Origin: Bacilli bacterium
Lineage (GTDB): Bacteria > Bacillota_I > Bacilli_A > RF39 > UBA660
Reading direction: 5' to 3'
Length of the DNA stretch: 64,000 nucleotides
Assembly (NCBI GenBank): GCA_017470045.1
Contig: JAFUFG010000001.1
Coordinates: 73,885 to 137,884, forward strand
Below are positions 1 to 8,225 of this stretch, piece after piece. The notes under the pieces were generated by a model. It had not been told where the DNA came from, did no database searches, and was given only the letters and a program-made list of their open reading frames with translations. A program made the translations under genes and the position numbers. Position 1 is the first letter of the stretch. Each line of letters opens with the position of its first letter.

Positions 1-1058
1 ATTGCTTCATAAATAAAACGTCTATCTACTTCTTGACCAACAGATTCGAATATTTTATTTAACTTCTTATTTCCATCTTTACCTTTATACTTGAACACTC
101 TAACTTTCTTATCTTTAAGATAATCAGAAGACATCATTTCTAATGTATCGTTATCGTTAGTGGTAAGAATGTTATCTGTAAATATATCATTAGAAACACC
201 ATATTTAGGTCTAACAAATGTAGAAGACATTATTTGTGATACAAATGGTGTACCATATACTCCCACAACTGCACCTCCAGTACTACTCATTAACCCAGAC
301 TCTATGTTTGGTAACCCTAATTTGAATAAAGGCTTACCAATATACTCTGAAATAAATTGTTTAATATCATGAATAGCTATATCAAAAAAGCTGCGTTCTA
401 TCATACGCGCAGCACCATATTTGAATGGATAACTACTGCCATACTTTTTAATCATTAATGGTGTAGTAGTTGCATCTATAATTTCATTCTGCGTAATCTT
501 AGGATCATTGTAGTATTTATCATACATAGCACTACACTGATTTTCATCTAATACAACATAAAATGGTTTCTTATGAATTTTATATGCATTAGTATTAAAG
601 AAATGAGAATTAGAAACCATATTAGAGTAAAGAGATACATATTTACGTATAGCCTCTTCAAAAGAATGATATGGGCCTAATTCTTTACTATGAATTTCTT
701 CTCCTTGAATATCAAAAAAATTAACACCATTATCTGATTTATATAAACCAATAGCGTGGCCTATACAATAAATAGCATCTTTTACTTCAACAGCTCCTTG
801 TATAAAAAGCAATCGATGCTCTATATGATTCTTCATACAAAAATAATGAAGAAAGATGGCGTGGTCAAAACATAATCCGACTTTAGTTTGTAATAAATTA
901 TCTGGCCAAGACATAGGTCTATCATTAGCATCTTTATTTTTTCTATTTTTAGGCCATTTAACTTTATTTGCTTTATACCATTTAAGAAGATCTTCTACAG
1001 TATGAAAATCTTTACAAAAACTATCAAGAGTTTTATACTTCATTTTATATCTATTCAT
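1..1058 (-). CDS. Transglutaminase-like protein, C-terminus cut by window edge
   Basis: The frame opens at an ATG (1056-1058) preceded by AAAGGAG and stays open for 352 codons to the window edge, so the C-terminus is missing. Residues 50-120 resemble a transglutaminase/papain-fold core: Cys63 in GLCFDHA, His101 in IGHAIGLY and Asp116 in FFDIQG lie in the order and spacing of a Cys-His-Asp triad. The remainder is unlike anything I recognise and includes a Gly/Ser-rich hydrophobic stretch near residue 280. A Phe-Glu-Ser site late in the visible part resembles the proposed prohead-protease sites elsewhere in the window. Function in the phage (peptidase, crosslinking or structural use of the fold) is unknown. 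The fold assignment rests on motif spacing only. Confidence 0.6.
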   Translation of the reverse strand, partial: MNRYKMKYKTLDSFCKDFHTVEDLLKWYKANKVKWPKNRKNKDANDRPMSWPDNLLQTKVGLCFDHAIFLHYFCMKNHIEHRLLFIQGAVEVKDAIYCIGHAIGLYKSDNGVNFFDIQGEEIHSKELGPYHSFEEAIRKYVSLYSNMVSNSHFFNTNAYKIHKKPFYVVLDENQCSAMYDKYYNDPKITQNEIIDATTTPLMIKKYGSSYPFKYGAARMIERSFFDIAIHDIKQFISEYIGKPLFKLGLPNIESGLMSSTGGAVVGVYGTPFVSQIMSSTFVRPKYGVSNDIFTDNILTTNDNDTLEMMSSDYLKDKKVRVFKYKGKDGNKKLNKIFESVGQEVDRRFIYEA

Positions 1059-1120
1059 ATTTATTCTCCTTTAAAAAATAAACAGAGTATTGATTTACTG
1101 AGATGTTTAGGAGTGGAATT

Positions 1121-1158
1121 TATATAAAAAAGAAAGCCCTATTCTGGGCCTTCTTTTT
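1121..1158 (-). terminator. Intrinsic terminator overlapping a gene end
   Basis: On the minus strand GAAGGCCC pairs with GGGCTTTC around a short loop, followed by a T-rich tract. The hairpin includes the TAG stop of the 89-residue gene, so the last codons form the stem. Confidence 0.75.
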
Positions 1159-1408
1159 TATTTTGAACATCTGGGAAAGCTGATTTTTTCAGTTTAATAT
1201 CCATAATTAAAATATTTTGGTCAATATCGTTTTCCGGGGTTACTCTGACAATATCAAACCTTCCAGATCCATGTAATGACCCGATATACATATATCTGGC
1301 CATCTTACTTAACTGCACAGCCATATCGATGCACTTATACAGCGATCTGTCTTGAAAGACAGCATAAGGAATATATCCTTTTTTCTCTAATAATACCTGG
1401 TACCTCAT
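1139..1408 (-). CDS. Hypothetical protein, 89 aa
   Basis: A complete small gene with a strong ribosome binding site (GGAGGTGAG) before its ATG. The product is mixed alpha/beta by inspection, starting MRYQVLLEKKGYIPYAVF, and carries no motif I can name. It lies between two minus-strand terminators, so it is probably transcribed alone. Its last codons fall within the terminator stem. Confidence 0.7.
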   Translation of the reverse strand: MRYQVLLEKKGYIPYAVFQDRSLYKCIDMAVQLSKMARYMYIGSLHGSGRFDIVRVTPENDIDQNILIMDIKLKKSAFPDVQNKKEGPE

Positions 1409-1442
1409 AGTACTCTCACCTCCAATTTTATAATATACAATT

Positions 1443-1484
1443 AAAAAAAAGAAAATTACAGAGGGTAGGTATACACCTACCCTC
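1443..1484 (-). terminator. Intrinsic terminator
   Basis: Inverted repeat GAGGGTAGGT/ACCTACCCTC (1461-1484) followed on the minus strand by a long T-rich run (complement of 1443-1455). It closes the transcript of the 786-residue gene. Confidence 0.85.
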
Positions 1485-1519
1485 CATTGATTGTAAAGAA
1501 TTTATAATATACAATATTA

Positions 1520-3880
1520 TTATTTTATAGGACCCTTATCTCTAAATTCACCTATATCTTTATGCCAATCTTTATACATTTTAAAAATTGAATACATAGT
1601 GTCAAAGTTAGCGTTAGGTTTATCCCTCTTCAATCTTCTAAATAATGAAATCATAGTAGAAGTTCCTTTTACCATAATAGCATTATTTTTAAATAAAGAT
1701 TTATCTTTAAAATAAATATAAGGTATCTGAACCCCTTCTACTATAAGCTGATTGGAAGTTGAATATTTAGGAACAATAAGTTTTACTACACTATAAATCC
1801 ATTCGAATAATTTTTTAAAATGTTTTCCCCATTCTGCTTCATTCCAATTACGATTAATAGTACAATCTTCAATCAATTTCTTATTATTTTTAGCAAAATC
1901 ATAAATATATTTAAAATTTTTATCTTGATTTATTATTTTCTTAATTTCGTTATTATTATTTTTCTCTGCTAATAAATGTAAAAAATGTTCTACACTATCT
2001 ATTTCTAATAAATCACAATTCATTTCATCTGCTAGTTTTCTAGCAGTAGTTGTTTTGCCTCCACCTGATTGCCCTGTAATCCAGAGTATCGGTACTTTAC
2101 GATTCTTAAAATCATCAACTCTATATTCTACATCTTTTTCAGATATAAAAAGAGGTTGAGAAGATTCAGTTATAATTTTTACACTATTTTTAGTTTTATA
2201 ATAAGTATCTCTAGTATAATTTTTAGTAGGTTCATAAATCTTAAAATCAGGTCTACTTTTTATTAATCCTACACTAGCTTTATTATCTCTATCTACAGAA
2301 TAACATAAAACATTGAATTCAGATTGACCATTAAACCACTGTATAGCTTTATTTAATAATAATTTAGATATTCCTTGACCTCTATGCTCAGGATCAACTA
2401 CTATACCTATCCATACACCATCTTTTAAAGGTTCGAGAACTTTTTCTCCTTTACATGTCATAGATAAATCTACAAATCCTACAGGCTCATTATCTATATA
2501 ATGAAAATATCTATATATAGTATTTATACTTTCTCCAGAAGTTCCAAAACCAAAAAACTTTTTATCTTCTTTAGTTAATTTTTTGTATACATTTAAAGCA
2601 TCTTTATATGTACCATTACTTTCAACTTTTCTAGGTTTATGATAACATTGCTTTTCATTATAAGATTCGTTAAGAGGAATTTCAAATGAATATTGTGTTT
2701 TAGATTGGCTAGTCATTTTAGAACTATTATAATTCTTAATAAGATTTAATGATCCTTTATTACCTTTATCTAATTTATATATTACTTTTTTATATCCCAT
2801 TTCTCTTAGTTTATTACAGCATTTAGCTAGCATTTTCTTAGCTATACCTCGTCCTCTATATTTAGGATCTACAGCTAATATGACAAATGCTGTTGTTTTA
2901 GAAGTACCATTGTATTTATATGCTTCTATAAAACCAATAGGATTATTATTATCCTTTTCGATATACCTATAAATCTTATAAGGACTATCTACAAATCTAC
3001 CACTTGGTGATACAAAAGCTTTATCAGAATCTGATAAATTATCATATACTTTTTTAGCCAATTCATATGAAGATGATTCATTTAACGGCAAACTATCTTC
3101 ATGTACTCTACTGATAGTATTAGTATTCTCTGGGTCTTCTATCATCTGTAATTTAAGTTCATACATAATACCAATTAATTGGCCGAATTGATTATCTGTA
3201 AGTCTAAGATAGTTATATTCACCTTTATTAGTAATAACCTTTTCCTTTTCTATTTGTTTTTCTCTATAAGAATGCATATCTCTATTGTTAGGATTATTAC
3301 CACCATCTTTAATATCAATACAAAGATTATATGGTAATATTAAAACATCAGTAATCCATACATGTTTCTCTCCATGATAACTATATTCTATAGTAGGACC
3401 AGGCATCATTATATTATCTGGATCCATATTAAGCATAATATCACAGAACTCTAAAAATTTCTTTTCATAAGATCCAGTGAACTGTTTAATCTTTCCATTT
3501 CTAAACTTATATATACCAGAAATACTACGATTACGTAGCATCTTCTCTTGCTGATCCATGTCATTGAGAATATTATAAGTCCCATATACTTTTAGCATAT
3601 TCTTCTTATATGAATCTCTTAACTTATCTTTACATTCCCTTCTATCACATAATCTATTATATTTATACGTTCTTTCGTTCCATTTAGTTTCGCCTTTACA
3701 TATAACACAACTACCTTTTACATTATATGGTCTTTTATGAATAGAATGAAATAATACCTGAGCTGCAGTAAACCCTTCTGGAATCATTTCTTCATGCTGT
3801 TTTTCTATATGATATACTAATTTCTCTTTTGTATTATGCTCATTACAAAAAGGGCATTTAAATCTTTTATTTGGATTCAT
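1520..3880 (-). CDS. Four-domain polyprotein: zinc/PD-(D/E)xK-like nuclease, two GNATs, P-loop kinase-like
   Basis: A 786-residue protein. Residues 1-100 hold a C2H2 finger (C9, C12, H24, H29) and a four-Cys site (C58, C61, C78, C83). Residues 135-245 contain E139, D178 and D189-x-K191, as in a PD-(D/E)xK nuclease core. Two GNAT acetyltransferase domains follow, with acetyl-CoA loops RGRGIA (about 342) and RGQGIS (about 500). The C-terminal 200 residues carry a Walker A loop GQSGGGKT (603-610), resembling a small-molecule or polynucleotide kinase. Three similar sites, LNE-S at 268/269, LNE-S at 405/406 and ITE-S at 572/573, lie at the domain boundaries. They match the (I/L)-x-E specificity known for T4 gp21, and a gp21-like protease is encoded at 51.1-51.9 kb. 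I infer a polyprotein matured in the prohead. Substrates of the domains are unknown. Confidence 0.72.
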   Translation of the reverse strand: MNPNKRFKCPFCNEHNTKEKLVYHIEKQHEEMIPEGFTAAQVLFHSIHKRPYNVKGSCVICKGETKWNERTYKYNRLCDRRECKDKLRDSYKKNMLKVYGTYNILNDMDQQEKMLRNRSISGIYKFRNGKIKQFTGSYEKKFLEFCDIMLNMDPDNIMMPGPTIEYSYHGEKHVWITDVLILPYNLCIDIKDGGNNPNNRDMHSYREKQIEKEKVITNKGEYNYLRLTDNQFGQLIGIMYELKLQMIEDPENTNTISRVHEDSLPLNESSSYELAKKVYDNLSDSDKAFVSPSGRFVDSPYKIYRYIEKDNNNPIGFIEAYKYNGTSKTTAFVILAVDPKYRGRGIAKKMLAKCCNKLREMGYKKVIYKLDKGNKGSLNLIKNYNSSKMTSQSKTQYSFEIPLNESYNEKQCYHKPRKVESNGTYKDALNVYKKLTKEDKKFFGFGTSGESINTIYRYFHYIDNEPVGFVDLSMTCKGEKVLEPLKDGVWIGIVVDPEHRGQGISKLLLNKAIQWFNGQSEFNVLCYSVDRDNKASVGLIKSRPDFKIYEPTKNYTRDTYYKTKNSVKIITESSQPLFISEKDVEYRVDDFKNRKVPILWITGQSGGGKTTTARKLADEMNCDLLEIDSVEHFLHLLAEKNNNNEIKKIINQDKNFKYIYDFAKNNKKLIEDCTINRNWNEAEWGKHFKKLFEWIYSVVKLIVPKYSTSNQLIVEGVQIPYIYFKDKSLFKNNAIMVKGTSTMISLFRRLKRDKPNANFDTMYSIFKMYKDWHKDIGEFRDKGPIK

Positions 3881-3930
3881 TACAAAAACCTCCTTCTATA
3901 ATTACCTAGATGTTTTGGAATGTAGTAAAT

Positions 3931-3968
3931 AGAAAAAAATAAACCAGACAGCATATGCTGTCTGGTTT
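3931..3968 (-). terminator. Terminator closing the repeat array
   Basis: A perfect 28-bp palindrome centred on CATATG (3941-3968), followed on the minus strand by a T-rich run (complement of 3931-3940). It lies just beyond the left end of the alternating-repeat array. This suggests that the array is transcribed leftward and ends here. Confidence 0.8.
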
Positions 3969-3974
3969 ACTCTC

Positions 3975-4845
3975 GAAGTTTTTGTGTATAATCAGTTTGG
4001 ATGGATCAATCATGCAATCTGTGTTAATCAAAACCCATGTTTCATTCATAGCTTGTGTTATTGATCTTGAAATGTAGTAATTCAATCTTCTGCTGTAATT
4101 TAATTCAAAAGCTTTGTTTCATTCTTCTTGAATGTTAAAATCTAGTTTTTTAATTCATTCTTCCTCTTTGGGTCGATCGATTGATTTAATTCTATCATAG
4201 TCATTGGTTTAATCTTTCGCAATGTATCATTCGGTAATAATATTATTAAACTTTTTATCTGATTCAATCATTACGACTGTGGTAATCAACCCTCCTGTTT
4301 CAATCATAACTAATGTTGTAATCTGCTTGAGTGTTTCATTCGTAAGACTTGTTAAAATCCAGCATCATTAATTCTATCCGTGGTCTTGGTTTAATCATAA
4401 GGTTTGTATCATTCGGCAATTAATGTTATTCATCTTATTGAATGATTCAATCTTTGTTATTGTAGTTTAATCAAACCTCCTGTTTCATTCTTTATTTCTG
4501 TGTAAATCTGTGTAATTAATTCAATTCTGTGTGGTCAATCTTCAGGTGTGTTTCACTCATACCTTTTAACATTATTCGAGATTACTGGTTCAATCCCGGC
4601 TGTTGTAATTAATCATTTCGTTTGTTTTATTCTTCTGCAATGTTGTTATTCTTTTTCCTTAATTCAATCTGCGCCAATGTGATAATCAGGCATTTTGTTT
4701 CTCTCATCACTATTGTTATTAATCCATTTGTTTGGATCATTCTCCTGGTATGTGATAATCTTAAGTTATGATTCATTCGATATTCATGGTATTATCAAAA
4801 TTCATAACTTATTAAGTGACTCGATTAAAATATTTGTAATTAATC
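3975..4845 (-). repeat. Candidate TIGR array: alternating short repeats with 8-9 nt spacers
   Basis: I split this stretch into about 47 consecutive units, nearly all 18 bp (some 19-21, one 13). On the plus strand each unit has about 8 variable bases followed by a semi-conserved 10-mer. Two 10-mer types alternate without exception over the 45 clear units: TGTKKTAATC-like and TGTTTCATTC/TGATTCAATC-like. The true period is therefore about 36 bp with two variable segments per period. That is the layout described for TIGR (tandem interspaced guide RNA) arrays, whose processed RNAs are about 36 nt with two short spacers. It lies directly 3' of the Nop/IS110-like gene and is closed by a minus-strand terminator, so minus-strand transcription is likely. 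Units near 4800-4845 are degenerate. There is no open reading frame and no classical CRISPR repeat. Confidence 0.85.
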
Positions 4846-4866
4846 TAAACGGTTGTCTCAATATTT

Positions 4867-4897
4867 ATATATAGGGGTGACAATCATCCCTATATAT
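4867..4897 (-). terminator. Hairpin after the tasA-like gene
   Basis: ATATATAGGG pairs with CCCTATATAT, with further GTGA/TCAT pairing inside. It begins at the stop codon of the Nop/IS110-like gene. The T-tract is weak, so some read-through into the array is possible. Confidence 0.55.
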
Positions 4898-5874
4898 TAT
4901 TCATTAAATAATTCTAACTCATCTTCTGTAATATCCATAGGCCAGTTAGGTGCAGGAACCATATGAGCATGTCCTAACTGAGCAATCGGATACGGTTTAG
5001 GTGGTTTCTCATGATGATACATTTCATAATATACATCAAAGAAATGTGACAGAAATCTTTTTGTAGCATATCTAGCAGCTCTTGCTGCGATATGACAATC
5101 CGGCAACATTCCGGTTTCGTAAATTTCTTTCATCCACATGGTCTTTTCAGTCCATTTTCTAGTTTTTACAATATCAAGAGCCTGATCTAAATACTCCAGG
5201 TTCTCATTCTTTTCTTTTTCATACGCCTTCCTTTCTTGATAAATCTTTCCATAGATATCACTTTCGCGATTGGAAGTCTTTACAAAAGACTGCCCAATTT
5301 TCCAATACAATGTTTTAAGAGACGCATTCCACGGTCTCTTTTCACCCTTTTTCCATGTCATTCTATTCGGGTCTAATCCACCAAATGCTTGAATTTGTCC
5401 TGCTGTTTGAACTTTACTAATGTCAATATGTGCAATAAGTCCTGCTGCTATTACTGGGCCAATCCCAGTAATAGATAATAACCAACGTCCAATAGGTTTA
5501 GACTTAGCATAAATTTCCAAACATGCTTTCATGTCTTTTTCATTTGCTAAATAAGTCTTCAGAAAATAATCCAACGTTTTGTGCGGTTCGATTATCGGTT
5601 CTTGTTTGATTAATTCATCAAGTTCTTCTTGAGTAGCATTACCCTTTTCTACTTGATGAGTCAATTTAGACACTTCTTTCTCCCAATCTTTATGCGGCTT
5701 ATGAATAGCCGCAATTTGGTTATTCGCCCGAATCCTGTCTTTCTGTGTAATATAATACAGATCTACTAGGTCACGAGCTTCTTCTTTGGTCATTGTTACA
5801 GATGCTTTTTTCAACTCTTTGGAAATCTTTCTAATTTCCTGAATCTCTTGTGCATCTTCAAAAATAGTGCTCAT
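4897..5874 (-). CDS. tasA: Nop/IS110-like RNA-binding protein, TasA-like
   Basis: A 325-residue protein. Residues 1-125 are a charged helical region. Residues 130-205 match the C-terminal domain of IS110/IS116/IS902 transposases (SITGIGPVIAAGLIAHI, then AFGGLDPN and a basic KKGEKRP segment). This domain is related to the Nop domain of box C/D RNPs. The conserved C-terminal part continues through ARAARYATKRFLSHFF. The N-terminal DEDD RuvC-like nuclease of true IS110 transposases is absent, and I see no HNH or RuvC motif and no serine at the usual IS110 position. A lone Nop-like protein beside an alternating-repeat array is what is described for TasA in TIGR-Tas systems. The start has AGGAGG nearby. 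A domesticated IS110 fragment is the alternative, but the array argues against it. Confidence 0.78.
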   Translation of the reverse strand: MSTIFEDAQEIQEIRKISKELKKASVTMTKEEARDLVDLYYITQKDRIRANNQIAAIHKPHKDWEKEVSKLTHQVEKGNATQEELDELIKQEPIIEPHKTLDYFLKTYLANEKDMKACLEIYAKSKPIGRWLLSITGIGPVIAAGLIAHIDISKVQTAGQIQAFGGLDPNRMTWKKGEKRPWNASLKTLYWKIGQSFVKTSNRESDIYGKIYQERKAYEKEKNENLEYLDQALDIVKTRKWTEKTMWMKEIYETGMLPDCHIAARAARYATKRFLSHFFDVYYEMYHHEKPPKPYPIAQLGHAHMVPAPNWPMDITEDELELFNE

Positions 5875-5933
5875 ATAGTTTGCCTCCTTATAGCAATTAA
5901 ATATATCTAAAGAGTTTATTTACTCTTTACTTC

Positions 5934-5947
5934 TATAATATATAATT
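5934..5947 (+). promoter_or_regulatory. Promoter-like motif TATAATATATAATT
   Basis: The same AT-rich 14-mer, or one base different, occurs 50-75 bp upstream of the gp25-like, RNAP beta' and portal genes, and in minus orientation upstream of terminase. No -35 box stands out. I infer a phage promoter element. Confidence 0.4.
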
Positions 5948-6019
5948 GAAATATAGTTTTATATCAATTAAACTTTATAGTAATCAATTTGTGTCTTATT
6001 TTGAAAGGTGGTGAGTGAT

Positions 6020-6448
6020 ATGGCTTCAGTACCAGATCAAAGAATGATGGATATAAATAATAAATATTCTCAATATACAGAACACGTACTAGATATAGAC
6101 GAATTTAAGAAACCTAAAGTATATACTGGACCACGAGCTGTAGTTCATAAAATACTAGAGTTAATAATGATGAAACCTGGAACTTATCCTACAAGACCAT
6201 ATATGGGCGTTGGATTAGTAGAAAATTTTAGATATACATTTACAGATAAAATCAGTGATCTAAGCGCTACCATTAATGAACAAATAGCAACATACTTACC
6301 AGAATTCTCTTCTGTTAGAGTAGAATTAGATACATCGATGGAACACGATAAGAGACTGGTTATATATATAATTATAGATAGCATGACATATACAGTAGCA
6401 TTAGATACTGATAAAAAGACATTGTCATGGATAACTGGCGAGGCATAA
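6020..6448 (+). CDS. Baseplate wedge protein, gp25-like
   Basis: A 142-residue protein in the size range of the T4 gp25/lysozyme-like baseplate family. The region from residue 35 has the family pattern: a hydrophobic helix, then PGTYPTRPYMGVGL, then paired helices (INEQIATYLPEFSSV) and beta-strands at the C-terminus. gp25 proteins belong to the conserved core of contractile-tail baseplates and help attach the sheath. ATG at 6020 is chosen over an upstream GTG (6008) because AAGGTGGTGAG immediately precedes it. The next gene starts 22 bp downstream, so the pair is probably co-transcribed. Function is by family pattern only. Confidence 0.6.
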   Translation: MASVPDQRMMDINNKYSQYTEHVLDIDEFKKPKVYTGPRAVVHKILELIMMKPGTYPTRPYMGVGLVENFRYTFTDKISDLSATINEQIATYLPEFSSVRVELDTSMEHDKRLVIYIIIDSMTYTVALDTDKKTLSWITGEA

Positions 6449-6470
6449 TTTTTCAAGGAGGAAATAAAAT

Positions 6471-8225
6471 ATGGAAAATAAGAAGATCTCTTTAGACGAT
6501 ATTCTTAACGAAGAAACAGTTAATGCTATTGATGATAAGTCTAAAGACACTGCTAAGAAAGTAGAGAATTCTAAGAGTGATACTGTATTCGTAGGAGGAG
6601 CACCAGTTAAGAGACGTATTGTTGAGGATCTTAGCGAAATAGCTCCTATGCCTAAACCTGTAGACCCTAATAAAGAATTTGAGGATCATTATTATGGATT
6701 AATGGATAAAGCAATTGAACGTACAAAGAAATCTTTGTATGAAGAAAGAATTAAACCTTGGCAAGATAAGTGTAAAGAATTAGCATTAGAAGCCGAACTG
6801 AATGGTGAAGAAGAACCTTCCGATATGGCTTCTATGGTAAATCCTACCAATACTTCACCTGTAGTAGAATCAATTCCTACTCCTGTACAACCAGAGACTA
6901 CTAAGGTAGATCCTATTGTAGATAATACTGAAAAAGAAGCTTCTGATATTATCAGATCTGATGTAGAATCTCCTACTGTAACAAGAGACATTAGTAAAGA
7001 TTTATCAGACGGTCAAGATATCGAAATTGACCCTGATGATTTTGGAGATACATCTTTATTTGATGAAGCTGAAGAAGATTTAGAAGACTCAGTGGATACA
7101 ACAGATCCTACCGAAGAAGCAAAACGAGTTGAAGAAGAAGCTAACCAGAAAAGATTAATGGAACAGTTAAAAGGTGAACTTTCTAAAGCGATGCAATTTG
7201 ATAAAATCAATTTTGGTGAGTACAGTATTGGAGATAATAAAGTTTCTATTAATAAAGCTATGTCTCACATTGCTAAAGAAACACCTACATTTAATCAGAC
7301 GCAGACTGTTCCTTTGTATGAAACTGGTAGAACTATTAGTTTTACTCCTCTTTCTGGTTCTGATATTGTAAAAATGTCTACAGATAGTGGAGACAGTAGA
7401 TTGGACGTTCTGAAGAAAACATATTCTATTATGTATGCTCATGATGCTTCTATCAACAAAAATGAAGTTAGCTTTACTATGTGGATGAAAACTATTGCTG
7501 CTGGAGATTTGTATCAGCTGTACTTTGGTCTTTATAAAGCAACATTTGCCGGTTCTAACTATATCGCTTATAAGTGCCCTAAATGTGATAATTTCTTTAT
7601 GGTCAAGAAAGACATAAAAGAAATGTATGAATTCAATGAAGGTGTAACTGAAGAGCAGAAAGCTAGAATGAAAGATATTGAAGATCATGGTGAAGTTGAA
7701 GATAATATTAAAAATAAAGGTGAAATGTTCCAGGTAAGTGATAACTATGTAGTCTTAATTCATCCTAAGACTTTATACAATACACTCGAAATGGAGCATT
7801 TAGATACTAAATTTAGAAATAAGTATGCCGCTATTATTAACGTAATGCAATATATCGATAAATTATTCTATATTGATAAATCTAGAAAGAGACTTATTCC
7901 TGTAAACTTACATCCCGATCCCGAAAGTATGGTTAAGACTATAAAGAATAAGTGTATTATCATTCATAAATTTATTTCATCTATTACAGTTGAACAGTAC
8001 TCTGCTTTGACTGGTAAATTAGCTTCTTATAATATCAAAGAAATTGAAGCTTCTAATTTGATTGAATATCATATTCCTGAACAGGTATGTACTGAAAGCT
8101 ATACTAAAGAAGGTCCTAAGAAGGGGCAGAAGTGTACTCATAAATTTAAAAAAGAAATTATGAGTCCTTATGCAATGCTTTTTACGCAGCATCAGTTGTA
8201 CATCAACACGACCTTGACAATCTGA
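6471..8225 (+). CDS. Probable tail assembly chaperone/hub protein, short form, with zinc ribbons
   Basis: A 584-residue protein with a long acidic, low-complexity N-terminal half (residues 1-225) and an ordered C-terminal half. It has a zinc-ribbon half-site CPKCDNFF near residue 370 and a second cysteine/histidine group (C...C...H) near 545-560. It follows the gp25-like gene, where T4 keeps genes 26 and 51 (baseplate hub assembly). Its end overlaps an open -1 frame leading into the next ORF, as in tail assembly chaperone pairs of lambda G/GT type. The ATG follows AAGGAGG. The specific role is inferred from position and the frameshift arrangement. Confidence 0.5.
   Translation: MENKKISLDDILNEETVNAIDDKSKDTAKKVENSKSDTVFVGGAPVKRRIVEDLSEIAPMPKPVDPNKEFEDHYYGLMDKAIERTKKSLYEERIKPWQDKCKELALEAELNGEEEPSDMASMVNPTNTSPVVESIPTPVQPETTKVDPIVDNTEKEASDIIRSDVESPTVTRDISKDLSDGQDIEIDPDDFGDTSLFDEAEEDLEDSVDTTDPTEEAKRVEEEANQKRLMEQLKGELSKAMQFDKINFGEYSIGDNKVSINKAMSHIAKETPTFNQTQTVPLYETGRTISFTPLSGSDIVKMSTDSGDSRLDVLKKTYSIMYAHDASINKNEVSFTMWMKTIAAGDLYQLYFGLYKATFAGSNYIAYKCPKCDNFFMVKKDIKEMYEFNEGVTEEQKARMKDIEDHGEVEDNIKNKGEMFQVSDNYVVLIHPKTLYNTLEMEHLDTKFRNKYAAIINVMQYIDKLFYIDKSRKRLIPVNLHPDPESMVKTIKNKCIIIHKFISSITVEQYSALTGKLASYNIKEIEASNLIEYHIPEQVCTESYTKEGPKKGQKCTHKFKKEIMSPYAMLFTQHQLYINTTLTI

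Noticed and set aside
4580..4605. tRNA-like T-arm sequence (GGTTCAATCCC)
   Set aside because: It is one unit of the array; no acceptor or anticodon stem surrounds it.
3975..4845. A decayed gene for hexapeptide repeats (18 bp = 6 codons on the minus strand)
   Set aside because: One minus-strand frame is open over several units, but 19-21 and 13 bp units break the frame repeatedly and the variable part changes freely. Two alternating repeat types fit a guide array better.
3975..4845. CRISPR array
   Set aside because: Repeats are about 10 bp, of two alternating types, with 8-9 bp spacers; there is no Cas gene.
4897..5874. An active IS110 insertion sequence
   Set aside because: The N-terminal DEDD nuclease domain is absent, no serine at the catalytic position is evident, and I see no flanking element ends.
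7013..7688. Minus-strand ORFs opposite the chaperone gene
   Set aside because: They lack ribosome binding sites and are shadows of the biased codons of the plus-strand gene.
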